Positions 7,149-14,421 of a stretch of 16,025 nt of DNA are shown one piece after another; within the stretch, counting starts at the first letter, position 1, and each line of letters starts with the position of its first letter. The position numbers were made by a program, and so were the translations under genes. The notes beneath the pieces are model-generated. The model worked only from the letters and a program-made list of their open reading frames with translations. It had not been told where the DNA came from and did not search any database. Location: NCBI GenBank assembly GCA_947446935.1, contig CANFIV010000004.1, forward strand, positions 1 to 16,025, given 5' to 3'. This DNA comes from Sphingomonadaceae bacterium. Lineage in GTDB: Bacteria > Pseudomonadota > Alphaproteobacteria > Sphingomonadales > Sphingomonadaceae.

Positions 7149-7333
7149 TTGCTGATCCGCCCAGCCCTTGCAACGGTACATGCACAATCGATGCCGTGAC
7201 GGCGCATTGCCGGGGTTGCGCCCGCACGATCAATGAGATCATGGCGTGGCCCACCGCGAACGCGGCGCAGAAGCACGCTATTCTGGGCGCTGTGGCCGGA
7301 CGCCTTCAGAGCGTCAGCGACAGATCGAAATAG
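7145..7333 (+). CDS. Small four-cysteine DUF1289 protein
   Basis: A 62-residue protein with the DUF1289 signature PSPCNGTCTIDAVTAHCRGC followed by ARTINEIMAW. Four cysteines (9, 13, 22, 25; spacing C-x3-C-x8-C-x2-C) could hold zinc or an Fe-S centre. Metal binding is inferred and the family role is unknown. The start is GTG and overlaps the peptidase stop as GTGA, so it is probably made by translational coupling, since the upstream ribosome site is poor. Its last 28 bp overlap the 3' end of the convergent porin gene. It is the usual size for the family. Confidence 0.85.
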   Translation: MIADPPSPCNGTCTIDAVTAHCRGCARTINEIMAWPTANAAQKHAILGAVAGRLQSVSDRSK

Positions 7334-8703
7334 CCGTAGACTGTATTGCCGGTGGGCGGTGCATTCGGGGCATCGCGCAGCACGCCGTGCTTGAGCAGCA
7401 CCGCACCGCCGGTTTCGGCTTGCAGCAGATCGGGCACGATCCAGTGCCGCACGCGCATATCGATCTGATGGCCTGCAAACTGGCCTGCCGCTCCGGAGGC
7501 ATCCTTCACGCTGGTCGAGGCGAAAGCATCGCGCGTGTTTTCGAGCCACAGCGCGCGGTAGGTCACCATTGCGTCGGTCCGCTTGGAGGGCGTGACTTCC
7601 AGTCGCAGGCCCGGCGAGATGATGTTGAAGCGGCCGAGCGCGCCATAGAGCGCAGTGGGGCCGAAATCGAACCGCCGCGCGCCAAAGAGCGTGTCGAACC
7701 TGCGGTAATGCCCTGCCTTCCCACCATCGCCGCTCGCCGCATCAAACAGCGCGGCCACGCGTGGCTTCCATTGCCCGGTCAGGCTGTAGCCGGCTTCGGC
7801 ATGGGCAAACCAGGCCGAAACATCAAGATCGGTCACGTCGCTCGCCCCAGCGCTGCGGCGCGCGGTGCCGAACTGATAGGCGGCTTCAAGGTCGTGATCC
7901 CACTTGCCGGCCGCGGGCTTGGCAAAGAGGCGCAGGCCTGTGGTCCAGAGGCGGCGGTTGCGCGTCGGGCGATTGTCTCCGTCCCGCTCGGCAAGGCGGA
8001 AGCCATAACCTTCCAGCGTGCCGCCCAGCACCCCCGGCAGGGTGGCATCCGCGCCGAAGAACTGCACAGCGGTGGTCTCGAGATCCCACTTCACCCGGTT
8101 GTCCTGCAAGCCTTGGACGTCATCCGGGCGGCGGATCTGCGGCATGGCCCAGAATGCCTGCAGCCGCTCGCCGCCCTTGCCTGTCCACTCCAGATTGGCC
8201 CCGGTGAAGGCATTGGTCGTATTGCGGAAACGGTTGCGCGCCACCAGGCGCCGCGAGCCGATGTCCATGGTGAAGCGCCCGGCGGTGAGCATGCCTTTCC
8301 CGCCCTTTGAACCTTTCGCCCAGTCGCCTAGTTCGACTTTTACATAACCCTGCACCAGTTCGAGTGCGTTGACGTCTGACGTCGTGATGCTCGAATTCGC
8401 GGCCTCGCCATAAGTGCGCGCATCCCAGAGCTCACCGCCGAAACGCACCGGTCCGGTATCGTACTCGGCCGCCAGCGTGGTGCGTAGCGAGAGCATCGAA
8501 TCGCTGCGCGCCGCTGTGGGGCGAAACTGGCCGTCGATGCCCTCCACCCGGACGCGGACGCTGGCGGTGATCGTCAAATCATCGGGTGCGCCGACTGCCT
8601 CGGCCAATGGGCCCGGCTTTGCCGCAGCGGGCACGGACAGGATCAGGGCGGCGCAAGTCGCCGCGGCAAGGGTCGCTCTTTGGGTCAAAGTCGCTTCCAG
8701 CAC
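7306..8703 (-). CDS. Alginate-export-family outer-membrane porin
   Basis: A 465-residue outer-membrane beta-barrel of the Alginate_exp (AlgE-like) family. A signal peptide with the hydrophobic core ATLAAATCAALILSVPAAA is followed by alternating amphipathic strands throughout, rich in aromatic and charged residues: RVRVEGIDGQFRP, LAAEYDTGPVRFGGELWDAR, the GRFTMDIGSRRLVARNRFRN segment, and a last strand GYFDLSLTL. The RFTMDIGSRRLVARN block and the following TGANLEW are typical of this family. It is likely to pass sugars or other anionic solutes. Alginate itself is unlikely to be the substrate, since no alginate genes are present. GTG 8703 gives good spacing from GGAGGGGG; GTG 8712 lies directly against it. 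It converges on the DUF1289 gene with a 28-bp overlap and no terminator between. Confidence 0.88.
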   Translation of the reverse strand: MLEATLTQRATLAAATCAALILSVPAAAKPGPLAEAVGAPDDLTITASVRVRVEGIDGQFRPTAARSDSMLSLRTTLAAEYDTGPVRFGGELWDARTYGEAANSSITTSDVNALELVQGYVKVELGDWAKGSKGGKGMLTAGRFTMDIGSRRLVARNRFRNTTNAFTGANLEWTGKGGERLQAFWAMPQIRRPDDVQGLQDNRVKWDLETTAVQFFGADATLPGVLGGTLEGYGFRLAERDGDNRPTRNRRLWTTGLRLFAKPAAGKWDHDLEAAYQFGTARRSAGASDVTDLDVSAWFAHAEAGYSLTGQWKPRVAALFDAASGDGGKAGHYRRFDTLFGARRFDFGPTALYGALGRFNIISPGLRLEVTPSKRTDAMVTYRALWLENTRDAFASTSVKDASGAAGQFAGHQIDMRVRHWIVPDLLQAETGGAVLLKHGVLRDAPNAPPTGNTVYGYFDLSLTL

Positions 8704-8794
8704 TATTGGCACCCCCTCCCGTTGCCGGGTCGGTTCATGGGCGCTGTGGCTTGCGAATAGCGGTTTCTGTGAACCCGTCCAGCCGTCTGATGCC

Positions 8795-8823
8795 TTGCCA
8801 TGCCAATCGGCAGGGGCTAGGCG
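8795..8823 (+). promoter_or_regulatory. Possible promoter of the manganese riboswitch transcript
   Basis: TTGCCA (8795-8800) lies 17 bp before GCTAGGCG, whose GCTA core fits the alphaproteobacterial -10 style. Transcription would begin near 8830, just before the aptamer's first helix. The same CTAGGCG block precedes the tRNA at 10715-10721. The match to consensus is partial. Confidence 0.35.
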
Positions 8824-8830
8824 AAAGCTC

Positions 8831-8975
8831 TGTCACTTGGGGAGTAGCCGCTGCGTTTGATCGCAGTCCCCTGCCAATCTGATTGGCGCGTCAACATGCT
8901 TGGCCGAGAGGCCATGGCGCAGGCGGCAAGGTCGGTTTCCACAAAGAGGCCACCTTCCGGGCGAGACCAATGACA
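8831..8975 (+). promoter_or_regulatory. yybP-ykoY manganese riboswitch aptamer
   Basis: This matches the yybP-ykoY (mntP) motif, which senses Mn2+. The conserved TTGGGGAGTAGCCG lies at 8837-8850 and the second conserved loop sequence GAGACCAA at 8963-8970. The closing helix P1 is formed by TGTCA-C-TTGG (8831-8840) with CCAATGACA (8967-8975). Inside are a stem 8839-8843/8867-8871 continuing into CTGCG/CGCAG (8851-8855/8862-8866) and a GAGA-capped hairpin at 8901-8914. It lies directly upstream of a TMEM165/GDT1-family manganese exporter, the standard target of this class. Manganese binding should turn the exporter on. Exact ends are approximate. Confidence 0.88.
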
Positions 8976-9037
8976 CCGCGTTCCCTTCCCGGCCGGGTGG
9001 GGGAACGCCGGTGTCGTTGTCTCGATGGTTCGCCCGG
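8957..9037 (+). promoter_or_regulatory. Riboswitch expression platform with competing stems
   Basis: Bases 8972-8985 pair with 9001-9015 (14 bp, one bulged C). They are extended outward by 8962-8967 with 9019-9024 and capped by an inner CCCGGCCGGG. This long hairpin uses the 3' strand of aptamer helix P1 and part of the conserved GAGACC, so the two folds exclude each other. A third option, 8957-8964 with 9030-9037, ends just before the ribosome site TTGGAA (9040-9045). There is no T-run, so control of translation or Rho access is more likely than intrinsic termination. Confidence 0.6.
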
Positions 9038-9052
9038 CCTTGGAACATGCTG

Positions 9053-9628
9053 ATGATTGAAGCTCTTGCCACCTCCACTGCCATCGTTGCGCTCGCCGAA
9101 ATCGGTGACAAAACCCAGCTGCTCGCCATTGTCCTTGCCGCGCGCTTCAAGCGGCCGTGGCCTATCATTGCTGGTATTCTGGTCGCGACACTCGCCAACC
9201 ATTTCCTTGCCGCGCTGGCCGGGTCTGCCGCTGCTGGATGGTTTGACGGGCCTGGCTTCCGCTATGCGGTTGCGATCGGCTTCCTCGCGATGGCGGCCTG
9301 GACTCTGGTACCTGACAAGCTTGATGACGATGAAGCCCCCGCTCCGGCCCGATACGGTGCGTTCGTCACCACGCTTGTCGCCTTCTTCATCGTGGAGATG
9401 GGCGACAAAACGCAAGTCGCGACGATCGCGCTCGGCGCACGCTTCCACGATGCGCTGGCGGTCACTATGGGCACGACGCTTGGCATGATGCTGGCCAATG
9501 TGCCCGCCGTGCTGCTCGGCGGTGAACTGGTCCGCCGCGTACCACTGCAAACCGTGCGGATTGCGGCGGCGCTACTGTTTGCAGCGCTTGGCCTGTGGCT
9601 GCTGCTTGCCACAGCCGGTATCGTTTAG
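9053..9628 (+). CDS. TMEM165/GDT1 (UPF0016) family manganese exporter
   Basis: An inner-membrane protein of 191 residues with six predicted hydrophobic segments in two homologous halves. Each half carries the family's cation-binding motif: AEIGDKTQ at 15-22 and VEMGDKTQ at 114-121. Bacterial members (MneA, MntX type) export Mn2+, and human TMEM165 and yeast Gdt1 are relatives. An acidic loop (DKLDDDEAPAP, 88-98) joins the halves. ATG 9053 is preferred because GGA lies eight bases upstream; ATG 9047 (adding Met-Leu) is possible. The upstream manganese riboswitch supports the function independently. The stop overlaps the convergent mmcB stop by four bases. Confidence 0.93.
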   Translation: MIEALATSTAIVALAEIGDKTQLLAIVLAARFKRPWPIIAGILVATLANHFLAALAGSAAAGWFDGPGFRYAVAIGFLAMAAWTLVPDKLDDDEAPAPARYGAFVTTLVAFFIVEMGDKTQVATIALGARFHDALAVTMGTTLGMMLANVPAVLLGGELVRRVPLQTVRIAAALLFAALGLWLLLATAGIV

Positions 9629-10125
9629 TTCTCTTCGCCCCAGCCCGCGCAGAGCGGATCGGCAGCGACGACCATTCGCCGCAGCGCCGCGCGGGCGAGC
9701 CGCTCTGTTTCGGTCTTGCGCCTCGCCGCCGCCAGCGGCAGGCCGGGGGCGGGGCGGACGATCTCCGCGTCGTACCCATCGGCGACGATAACGCCGCACA
9801 GATCGGGCCGAAAGGCCGGGGTTTCGAGGCAGGCACGATCGAGATGCGGCGCGAGGCCCCAGTAGAAGCGGTCGCAATAGTCGAGATAGTCTGGCCACTT
9901 GGCATCGCCGAGCAGGTCCGCACGGCTCACCTTGATCTCCACGATCACAATCCGGCCCTTGCCATCGATCCCCATGAGATCGGCTCGCCGGCCCGAGCGC
10001 AGCGGCATCTCGGCAAGGCACCATATCCCGGCCCGGGCAAACAGGCGGCCGATCCCGCGCGCCACAGCCAGCGCTTCCCGCTCCGGGATCTGAGCGGGGG
10101 GGAAGGATGGGCTCGATTCGGGCAT
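9625..10125 (-). CDS. mmcB: MmcB-family DNA repair putative endonuclease
   Basis: A 166-residue cytoplasmic protein of the MmcB family, a PD-(D/E)xK nuclease-like group known from alphaproteobacteria and linked to mitomycin C resistance in Caulobacter. The nuclease core is visible as RRADLMGI with Asp49, then IVIVEIKVS with Glu63 and Lys65, followed by the conserved DAKWPDYLDYCDRFYWGL. It probably acts on damaged DNA in the SOS response; the exact substrate is unknown. ATG 10125 is chosen because the in-frame TTG at 10155 would put the LexA site inside the gene. There is no ribosome site before the ATG, and the AT-rich TATATT at 10132-10137 leaves little room, so the mRNA may be nearly leaderless. 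The 3' end overlaps the manganese exporter gene tail-to-tail by four bases. Confidence 0.92.
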   Translation of the reverse strand: MPESSPSFPPAQIPEREALAVARGIGRLFARAGIWCLAEMPLRSGRRADLMGIDGKGRIVIVEIKVSRADLLGDAKWPDYLDYCDRFYWGLAPHLDRACLETPAFRPDLCGVIVADGYDAEIVRPAPGLPLAAARRKTETERLARAALRRMVVAADPLCAGWGEEN

Positions 10126-10138
10126 CGCGCCAATATAA

Positions 10139-10153
10139 GAACATATATGGAAC
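10139..10153 (-). promoter_or_regulatory. LexA/SOS box upstream of mmcB
   Basis: GAACATATATGGAAC is a perfect match to the alphaproteobacterial LexA site GAAC-N7-GAAC (GTTC-N7-GTTC on the coding strand). It lies 14-28 bases before the mmcB start and beside the TATATT that can serve as -10, so bound LexA would block the promoter. MmcB genes are known SOS members in alphaproteobacteria. It lies downstream of the preceding gene's stop and should not control that gene. Confidence 0.88.
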
Positions 10154-10179
10154 AATAAAGAGGATTTCGGCCCAGGCCC

Positions 10180-10584
10180 TCAGCCGCGCCGGACGATACC
10201 CAGCGGCGGTATCAAAGCTAGCAGCGCGCTGCGCGACGACTGGAACTCTTGCCACAGCGCCATGGCGGCCGCAGTGATCGGCGCGCCGCGGGCTTGAACT
10301 GCGAGCAGCGCGGCAAGACCGGGCTCCATGATCGCGGCGAGGTCGTCCACACCTTGCTGCGCTACGCTCTGCCGCCAACCACCGGTATCGCGTATGATGG
10401 CGGGAAAGTTGCGGACGTCGGGCATGCGATATTCGGGCGCAAGGCCGGCCAGCTCGCCAACCGCCGCTGCGGCATCGTGCACCGCCGCCCACTTCATCGA
10501 CATCGCGCTGGTGGCACTGGCGCCGAAGGCCGCGCGAGGTTCACTCGCCTGATTCGCGCCAAAATTGGAAGGAAAAGTCGCCAT
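10180..10584 (-). CDS. Conserved hypothetical protein
   Basis: A 134-residue, alanine-rich, soluble, helix-rich protein with no signal peptide, membrane segment or metal motif that I can assign. Recognisable blocks are WAAVHDAAAAVGELAGLAPE, VRNFPAIIRDTGGWRQ and the MEPGLAALLAV ... ALWQEFQSSRSALLALIPP tail. Similar small proteins seem to occur in sphingomonads, but I know of no function. ATG 10584 is used. The more conserved part begins at ATG 10503 or 10497, which could be the true start, as neither has a clear ribosome site. It lies 54 bp upstream of mmcB on the same strand, with the SOS box between, so read-through could give mmcB a basal level. Confidence 0.7.
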   Translation of the reverse strand: MATFPSNFGANQASEPRAAFGASATSAMSMKWAAVHDAAAAVGELAGLAPEYRMPDVRNFPAIIRDTGGWRQSVAQQGVDDLAAIMEPGLAALLAVQARGAPITAAAMALWQEFQSSRSALLALIPPLGIVRRG

Positions 10585-10691
10585 GGACCCGATGCTAGGC
10601 GCGGCTACGCTACCAAATCGCTAAGTTCGTGGAGGCTCGCTACTAGCCGGGACGCAAACGCCGCTTGCCGTGAACAGCCTGCCATAAACCG

Positions 10692-10721
10692 CTGGCATGC
10701 CGCGCGCCGCGCTGCTAGGCG
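10692..10721 (+). promoter_or_regulatory. Possible tRNA-Arg promoter
   Basis: CTGGCA (10692-10697) and TAGGCG (10716-10721) are 18 bp apart, the latter within a GCTAGGCG block as in the riboswitch promoter. The tRNA begins 12 bases further on. The rest of 10585-10732 shows no gene. The call is based on position and partial consensus. Confidence 0.3.
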
Positions 10722-10732
10722 CATTTTCCCAC

Positions 10733-10809
<77 letters not shown>

Positions 10810-10857
10810 ATCAACCATTTTGATGCTTTGTTTTTGCGAAACGATTTCGGGTTTCGC
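10810..10857 (+). terminator. Possible terminator region after the tRNA
   Basis: A weak 5-bp stem ATCAA/TTGAT (10810-10814/10820-10824) is followed by the T-rich GCTTTGTTTTTG (10825-10836). A second, perfect 7-bp stem GCGAAAC/GTTTCGC (10836-10842/10851-10857) follows with an 8-base loop. Together they could end the tRNA transcript and help trimming of its 3' end. Confidence 0.45.
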
Positions 10858-11570
10858 TTAAATGGCTCCTACATTCTCCACAACGCACTGTTCGTGCTGT
10901 TCAGGCACTTTGTGGGGCATGTCTGGACGATACTCCTGCCGTGCGAGTTATATCCGGCGGACTATTTTCTCACCACCAGCGCCCGAATTTGGATAGCACC
11001 CGACGCGCGGCGCGTGCTCGAGTTCGCTTTCTTTCAGCGGCTTTCGCCCATGCATTCCAAGCCTCGCTGCTGGCGCTGGTCGGTGGCCGTGGGTGAATGT
11101 ACGGAACACCGCGCAACTCCTGCCTCGCATGATGCGAATCGGTCCGGGCTTGGCTGATGCCGACCTGGTCTCATCAGGCCTGCCTCTACTGCTCAAGCGC
11201 CGGGGTGCGTTCACCCCTTTCCGCGATGATTGGCTTGGTTGTATCACCAACGCCGCCGCCGAGCGCACGCTGCGCTGCCCCCCACTGCCTGCTGGTTGTG
11301 CATCGGTGAACACGCTTTCGATCGTCCGGCTGAAGATCGAGGGAACCGCCACAGTAACGCGCCTGCCCCGGCACTCTGGCATAGGGCGATCCCGATCGGC
11401 GTGATCGCTCGGCGGACGCTAGCTCAATCAAAACAGCCGCTGCAGCGCCGGTTCGGGCTTAATGTCGCAGTCGAGGCTGTATTCACGTCGGCCCGGTCAC
11501 GCCAGTAACGTTATGCTAACCCTGATTTGGTTTTGTCGATGGATGAATATGCGCGGGGCCTGAGGGGATT
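10858..11570. other. About 710 bp without a convincing gene
   Basis: Several short open frames exist on both strands, but none has a good ribosome site with a protein I can recognise. They overlap and contradict each other. The stretch looks less GC-rich at its left end than the genes around it. It contains a 6-bp hairpin GGGGTG/CACCCC with loop CGTT (11202-11217) followed by TTT. A plausible ribosome site, TGAGGGG, precedes the glycosyltransferase start at 11571. It may be a decayed gene or an island edge next to the tRNA. I found no copy of the tRNA 3' end here. Confidence 0.5.
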
Positions 11571-13316
11571 ATGACTACGTTGCCGCAGGACACCAAGCCG
11601 CGCGAGGACGCAGCAGAAGCGCTCGCATCCGCAGGGCCCTCCGCCAAAAACGGGCTGATGCGGTTTGCGATTGGTGCTGCAGGCATAGCTTTCTTTCAGG
11701 CGCTTACTTTTCGGCCATTCAGCAATGTTTCTGCATTCGTGCTCCATCGGCAGGATCGCTGGCTGTTGCTGGCAGCGGCCGTACTCGTCCTGCTGTCTTG
11801 CATCCGGCCTTCTGAACGATTGCGCTTGCCTGCGGTGCATCGCCGCACCTGGCTCATGGCCGCGCTTGCCGTGCTGGTGGTGACAAGCGCCGGGCATTTC
11901 CTGCTTTTGAGCGGCTATGACCTCAGCCGCGATGAGCAGATGGCCACGTTCGATGCCACCGTGTTTGGCCAAGGGCACCTTGTCGCCCCGTTGCCTCCGC
12001 TCTGGCGCGATCATTCGGACGCACTCAACACATTGTTTCTGTATCCCGCCCAGCCTCGCGGCGCGTGGATTTCCTCGTACCTTCCCATCAACGCGGCGAT
12101 GCGTGCGTTGCTTGGCCTGATCGGGGCTCCCTGGCTGGTTGGCCCGCTCATGACTGCATTGGGTGCAATCGCACTGTTTGGCTGTGTCAAACGTCTGTGG
12201 CCCGGTGATCGCGAAGCAGGCTTTGTCGCGTTGGTGCTCTATTTCGGGTCGGCGCAAGTGCTGTTTGCAGGCATGACCAGTTATGCCATGCCCGGTCATT
12301 TGGCGCTCAATCTGTGCTGGTTGTGGCTCTTCCTGCGCCGCACCACAACGTCGGACCTTTCTGCGCTGGCGGTCGGCTTTGTCGCCACCGGGCTGCACCA
12401 ACCACTGATGCACCCGATGTTTGTTGCGCCGTTTGTTTTGATGCTGCTTGCCGAACGACGCTGGCATCGCGCCGCGCTGTATATCGCCGGTTATGCCGCA
12501 ATCGGTGCCTTCTGGCTGTGGTGGCCAACCTGGATCTCGCCACTGGTGCAGGCCAGTGCGCATGCGCCGCGCCCGGAAGGGGTCGATTATTTTGCACGCC
12601 TGACCATTATCTTGCGCGATCGCGATCCGATGGGCCTTCCCGAAATGGTCGCCAACGGCCTGCGTTTCATTGCCTGGCAGCATCTGTTGCTGGTCCCACT
12701 TCTGCTGGTGGGAGCGCGCAGATATCGCACCGATCCGATGATCGCGGCACTGGCAGCCGGCATGGTGTTGACGATCTTGGTGATGGCTCTGCTGCTGCCA
12801 AATCAGGGTCACGGCTTCGGCTATCGCTATCTTCACGGACTGATCGGCAATGGCATTCTGCTGGCGATGTACGGCTGGAAGGCGCTGGGCAACCAGACGG
12901 GCCAGTGGCGTACCCTGGTGCTGCGAACAACAGCGGCAGGCGCGCTTGTAATCCTGCCGGTGCAGGCCTTGATGGCGCATGATTTCTACGCGGCTTCGGC
13001 GCGGGTGTCGGCCCGTCTTGCGACAATCAATGCCGATTACGTCGTGCTGGGGCGCAAGGATGTCGCAACATCGGTCGATCTCGTGCACAATTCTCCCTAT
13101 CTCGGGGGTCGGCCTTTGCGACTGCTGCGCGATGAACTCAACGATGGAACCATCGCCGCGATCTGCGTCGGCCATCCGGCTGTCGCGCTGATCGGCAATG
13201 CGACGCTAAAGCCGCTGGATGCCTATTATGGTTTTGGTGCAAGCGCGGACCTGCTGAATGCTGATGTGGCCCCGCGCCTTGCCCGCGCTGGTTGCCGGGT
13301 CAGCCGCGTCGGCTGA
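11571..13316 (+). CDS. GT-C type integral membrane glycosyltransferase
   Basis: A 581-residue polytopic inner-membrane protein with roughly ten transmembrane segments, starting at about residues 31-48, 63-78 and 94-114. The first large periplasmic loop carries SRDEQMATFDA with Asp121-Glu122, the acidic pair expected of GT-C enzymes, which use polyprenyl-phosphate sugars outside the membrane. Later periplasmic parts include GQGHLVAPLPPLWRDHSD and a soluble C-terminal part from about 470. It probably adds a sugar to a lipid-linked glycan or protein; the acceptor is unknown. ATG 11571 has TGAGGGG well placed upstream. It runs 17 bp into the convergent GT4 gene. The nearby GT4, methyltransferase and oxidoreductase genes point to surface polysaccharide or glycolipid assembly. 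Confidence 0.82.
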   Translation: MTTLPQDTKPREDAAEALASAGPSAKNGLMRFAIGAAGIAFFQALTFRPFSNVSAFVLHRQDRWLLLAAAVLVLLSCIRPSERLRLPAVHRRTWLMAALAVLVVTSAGHFLLLSGYDLSRDEQMATFDATVFGQGHLVAPLPPLWRDHSDALNTLFLYPAQPRGAWISSYLPINAAMRALLGLIGAPWLVGPLMTALGAIALFGCVKRLWPGDREAGFVALVLYFGSAQVLFAGMTSYAMPGHLALNLCWLWLFLRRTTTSDLSALAVGFVATGLHQPLMHPMFVAPFVLMLLAERRWHRAALYIAGYAAIGAFWLWWPTWISPLVQASAHAPRPEGVDYFARLTIILRDRDPMGLPEMVANGLRFIAWQHLLLVPLLLVGARRYRTDPMIAALAAGMVLTILVMALLLPNQGHGFGYRYLHGLIGNGILLAMYGWKALGNQTGQWRTLVLRTTAAGALVILPVQALMAHDFYAASARVSARLATINADYVVLGRKDVATSVDLVHNSPYLGGRPLRLLRDELNDGTIAAICVGHPAVALIGNATLKPLDAYYGFGASADLLNADVAPRLARAGCRVSRVG

Positions 13317-14421
13317 GTGCTTGCCCGACTGAAGCGAGGCGCGCCGCGAAACCGGCCCACGAATATTGGCGTTGGCTATAGTCGATCATCGCCTGGCGCG
13401 ACGCCACCGGTTGTGCGCCCATGCTGTTCAATATCCGGGCAATCCGGTCCGCGCTTCCATCGATGTCCTGCAGATCGACCTCGACGCCTTGCAACCAATG
13501 GCTGGCAGAGGGATCGGCGCGTGCGCTCTCTTCACCGCAGATGACGTTAAGCCCGACCGCCAGCGCTTCCTGGATGACAAGCGGATAGCCTTCGCCGACA
13601 CTCGGTAGAAGCAAACAGTCGGCGCTGCGGAACAGCGCGGCAATGCGCTCGGGGGGCAGTGGTCCGAGCAGATGAACGTTGGGCAAGTCCCATTTGCGCG
13701 GGTCGATGGGCCCGGCGCCGGCCAGTGCAAAATGCACATGCGGGCACCGCAGCGCGACCGCTTGCAAGATCGACAGACCCTTCTTTTCGACAAATCGGCC
13801 GACAAAGGCCACCAGCAATCCGCTCGCTGGCAAATCGAAAGCAGCCCGCTGTGCTTCGCCGGGATGAAAGATCCCGGTATCCACGCCGTTGAATTGCAAC
13901 AGGGGCGGCCGCTTCATGCGGCAGGCAGCGAAATGCTGCCGGACCGTGTCGCTGATGAAGACTACCTGATCAGCGCTGCGCAGCATCGGCCGGGCAACGA
14001 GCCGGTTGGCCAGCGCCATGGCTCGCCGCATCACCGCGCTGGCAAACGCAATCTCTGCGACATGTTGGACCAGAATTACCCGCTTGCGCTGCATTTTCGC
14101 AAACGCCATCGCCAAGATGGATGTGCAATAGAGCGCATCGTGAATCACCACTACATCGGCGTTCCGTGTCGCTGACCACAACCGTGCCATGCCGCGTGGT
14201 CCGGGTATCGGCATCGGCAGTCCGGTCAATGCCTCGGTGGGGTTGATGCAAGGCAAGGGAGCGATAGCCACTTCGTGACTGACGGGCGGGGCATCGCCCG
14301 CACTCGCTGCCCAGGTTACGGTGTGATCTTGCAACGCAAGATGGCGGCACAAGTGGCCCGCAACCCGCTCGATCCCGCCGCCATGGCCTTCGAAGAAATG
14401 CGTGACCGTCAGGAAGCGCAA
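13300..14421 (-). CDS. GT4-family glycosyltransferase
   Basis: A retaining GT-B glycosyltransferase of about 373 residues. It is cytoplasmic or membrane-associated and transfers sugar from a nucleotide donor to a growing glycan. The N-terminal acceptor domain opens RFLTVTHFFEGHGGGIERVA with the glycine-rich loop. The donor domain has VAFVGRFVEKKGL (about 204-216), ALAGAGP, and the EX7E signature in GEGYPLVIQEAL (Glu277 and Glu285). TTG 14421 is preferred because GGGGAG lies five bases upstream and it gives the usual family N-terminus. ATG 14448 is in frame, lacks a ribosome site and adds nine polar residues. It overlaps the end of the methyltransferase gene by 13 bases (40 with the longer start), implying an operon, and the convergent GT-C gene by 17. 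Confidence 0.92.
   Translation of the reverse strand: MRFLTVTHFFEGHGGGIERVAGHLCRHLALQDHTVTWAASAGDAPPVSHEVAIAPLPCINPTEALTGLPMPIPGPRGMARLWSATRNADVVVIHDALYCTSILAMAFAKMQRKRVILVQHVAEIAFASAVMRRAMALANRLVARPMLRSADQVVFISDTVRQHFAACRMKRPPLLQFNGVDTGIFHPGEAQRAAFDLPASGLLVAFVGRFVEKKGLSILQAVALRCPHVHFALAGAGPIDPRKWDLPNVHLLGPLPPERIAALFRSADCLLLPSVGEGYPLVIQEALAVGLNVICGEESARADPSASHWLQGVEVDLQDIDGSADRIARILNSMGAQPVASRQAMIDYSQRQYSWAGFAARLASVGQALSRRG

Noticed and set aside
8900..9052. An in-frame upstream extension of the manganese exporter
   Set aside because: It would translate the riboswitch and its platform. The family N-terminus begins at MIEALATST, with a ribosome site at 9040-9045.
11093..11404. Possible transposase remnant (NAAAERTLR resembles the IS66 C-terminal NAAERALR)
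   Set aside because: Only about eight residues match, the following residues diverge completely, and no terminal inverted repeats or target duplication were seen.
11511..13175. A 554-codon minus-strand open frame opposite the GT-C gene
   Set aside because: Rich in Gln, His and Arg, as expected of the antisense of a membrane protein gene. The plus strand encodes clear transmembrane segments and the GT-C acidic motif.
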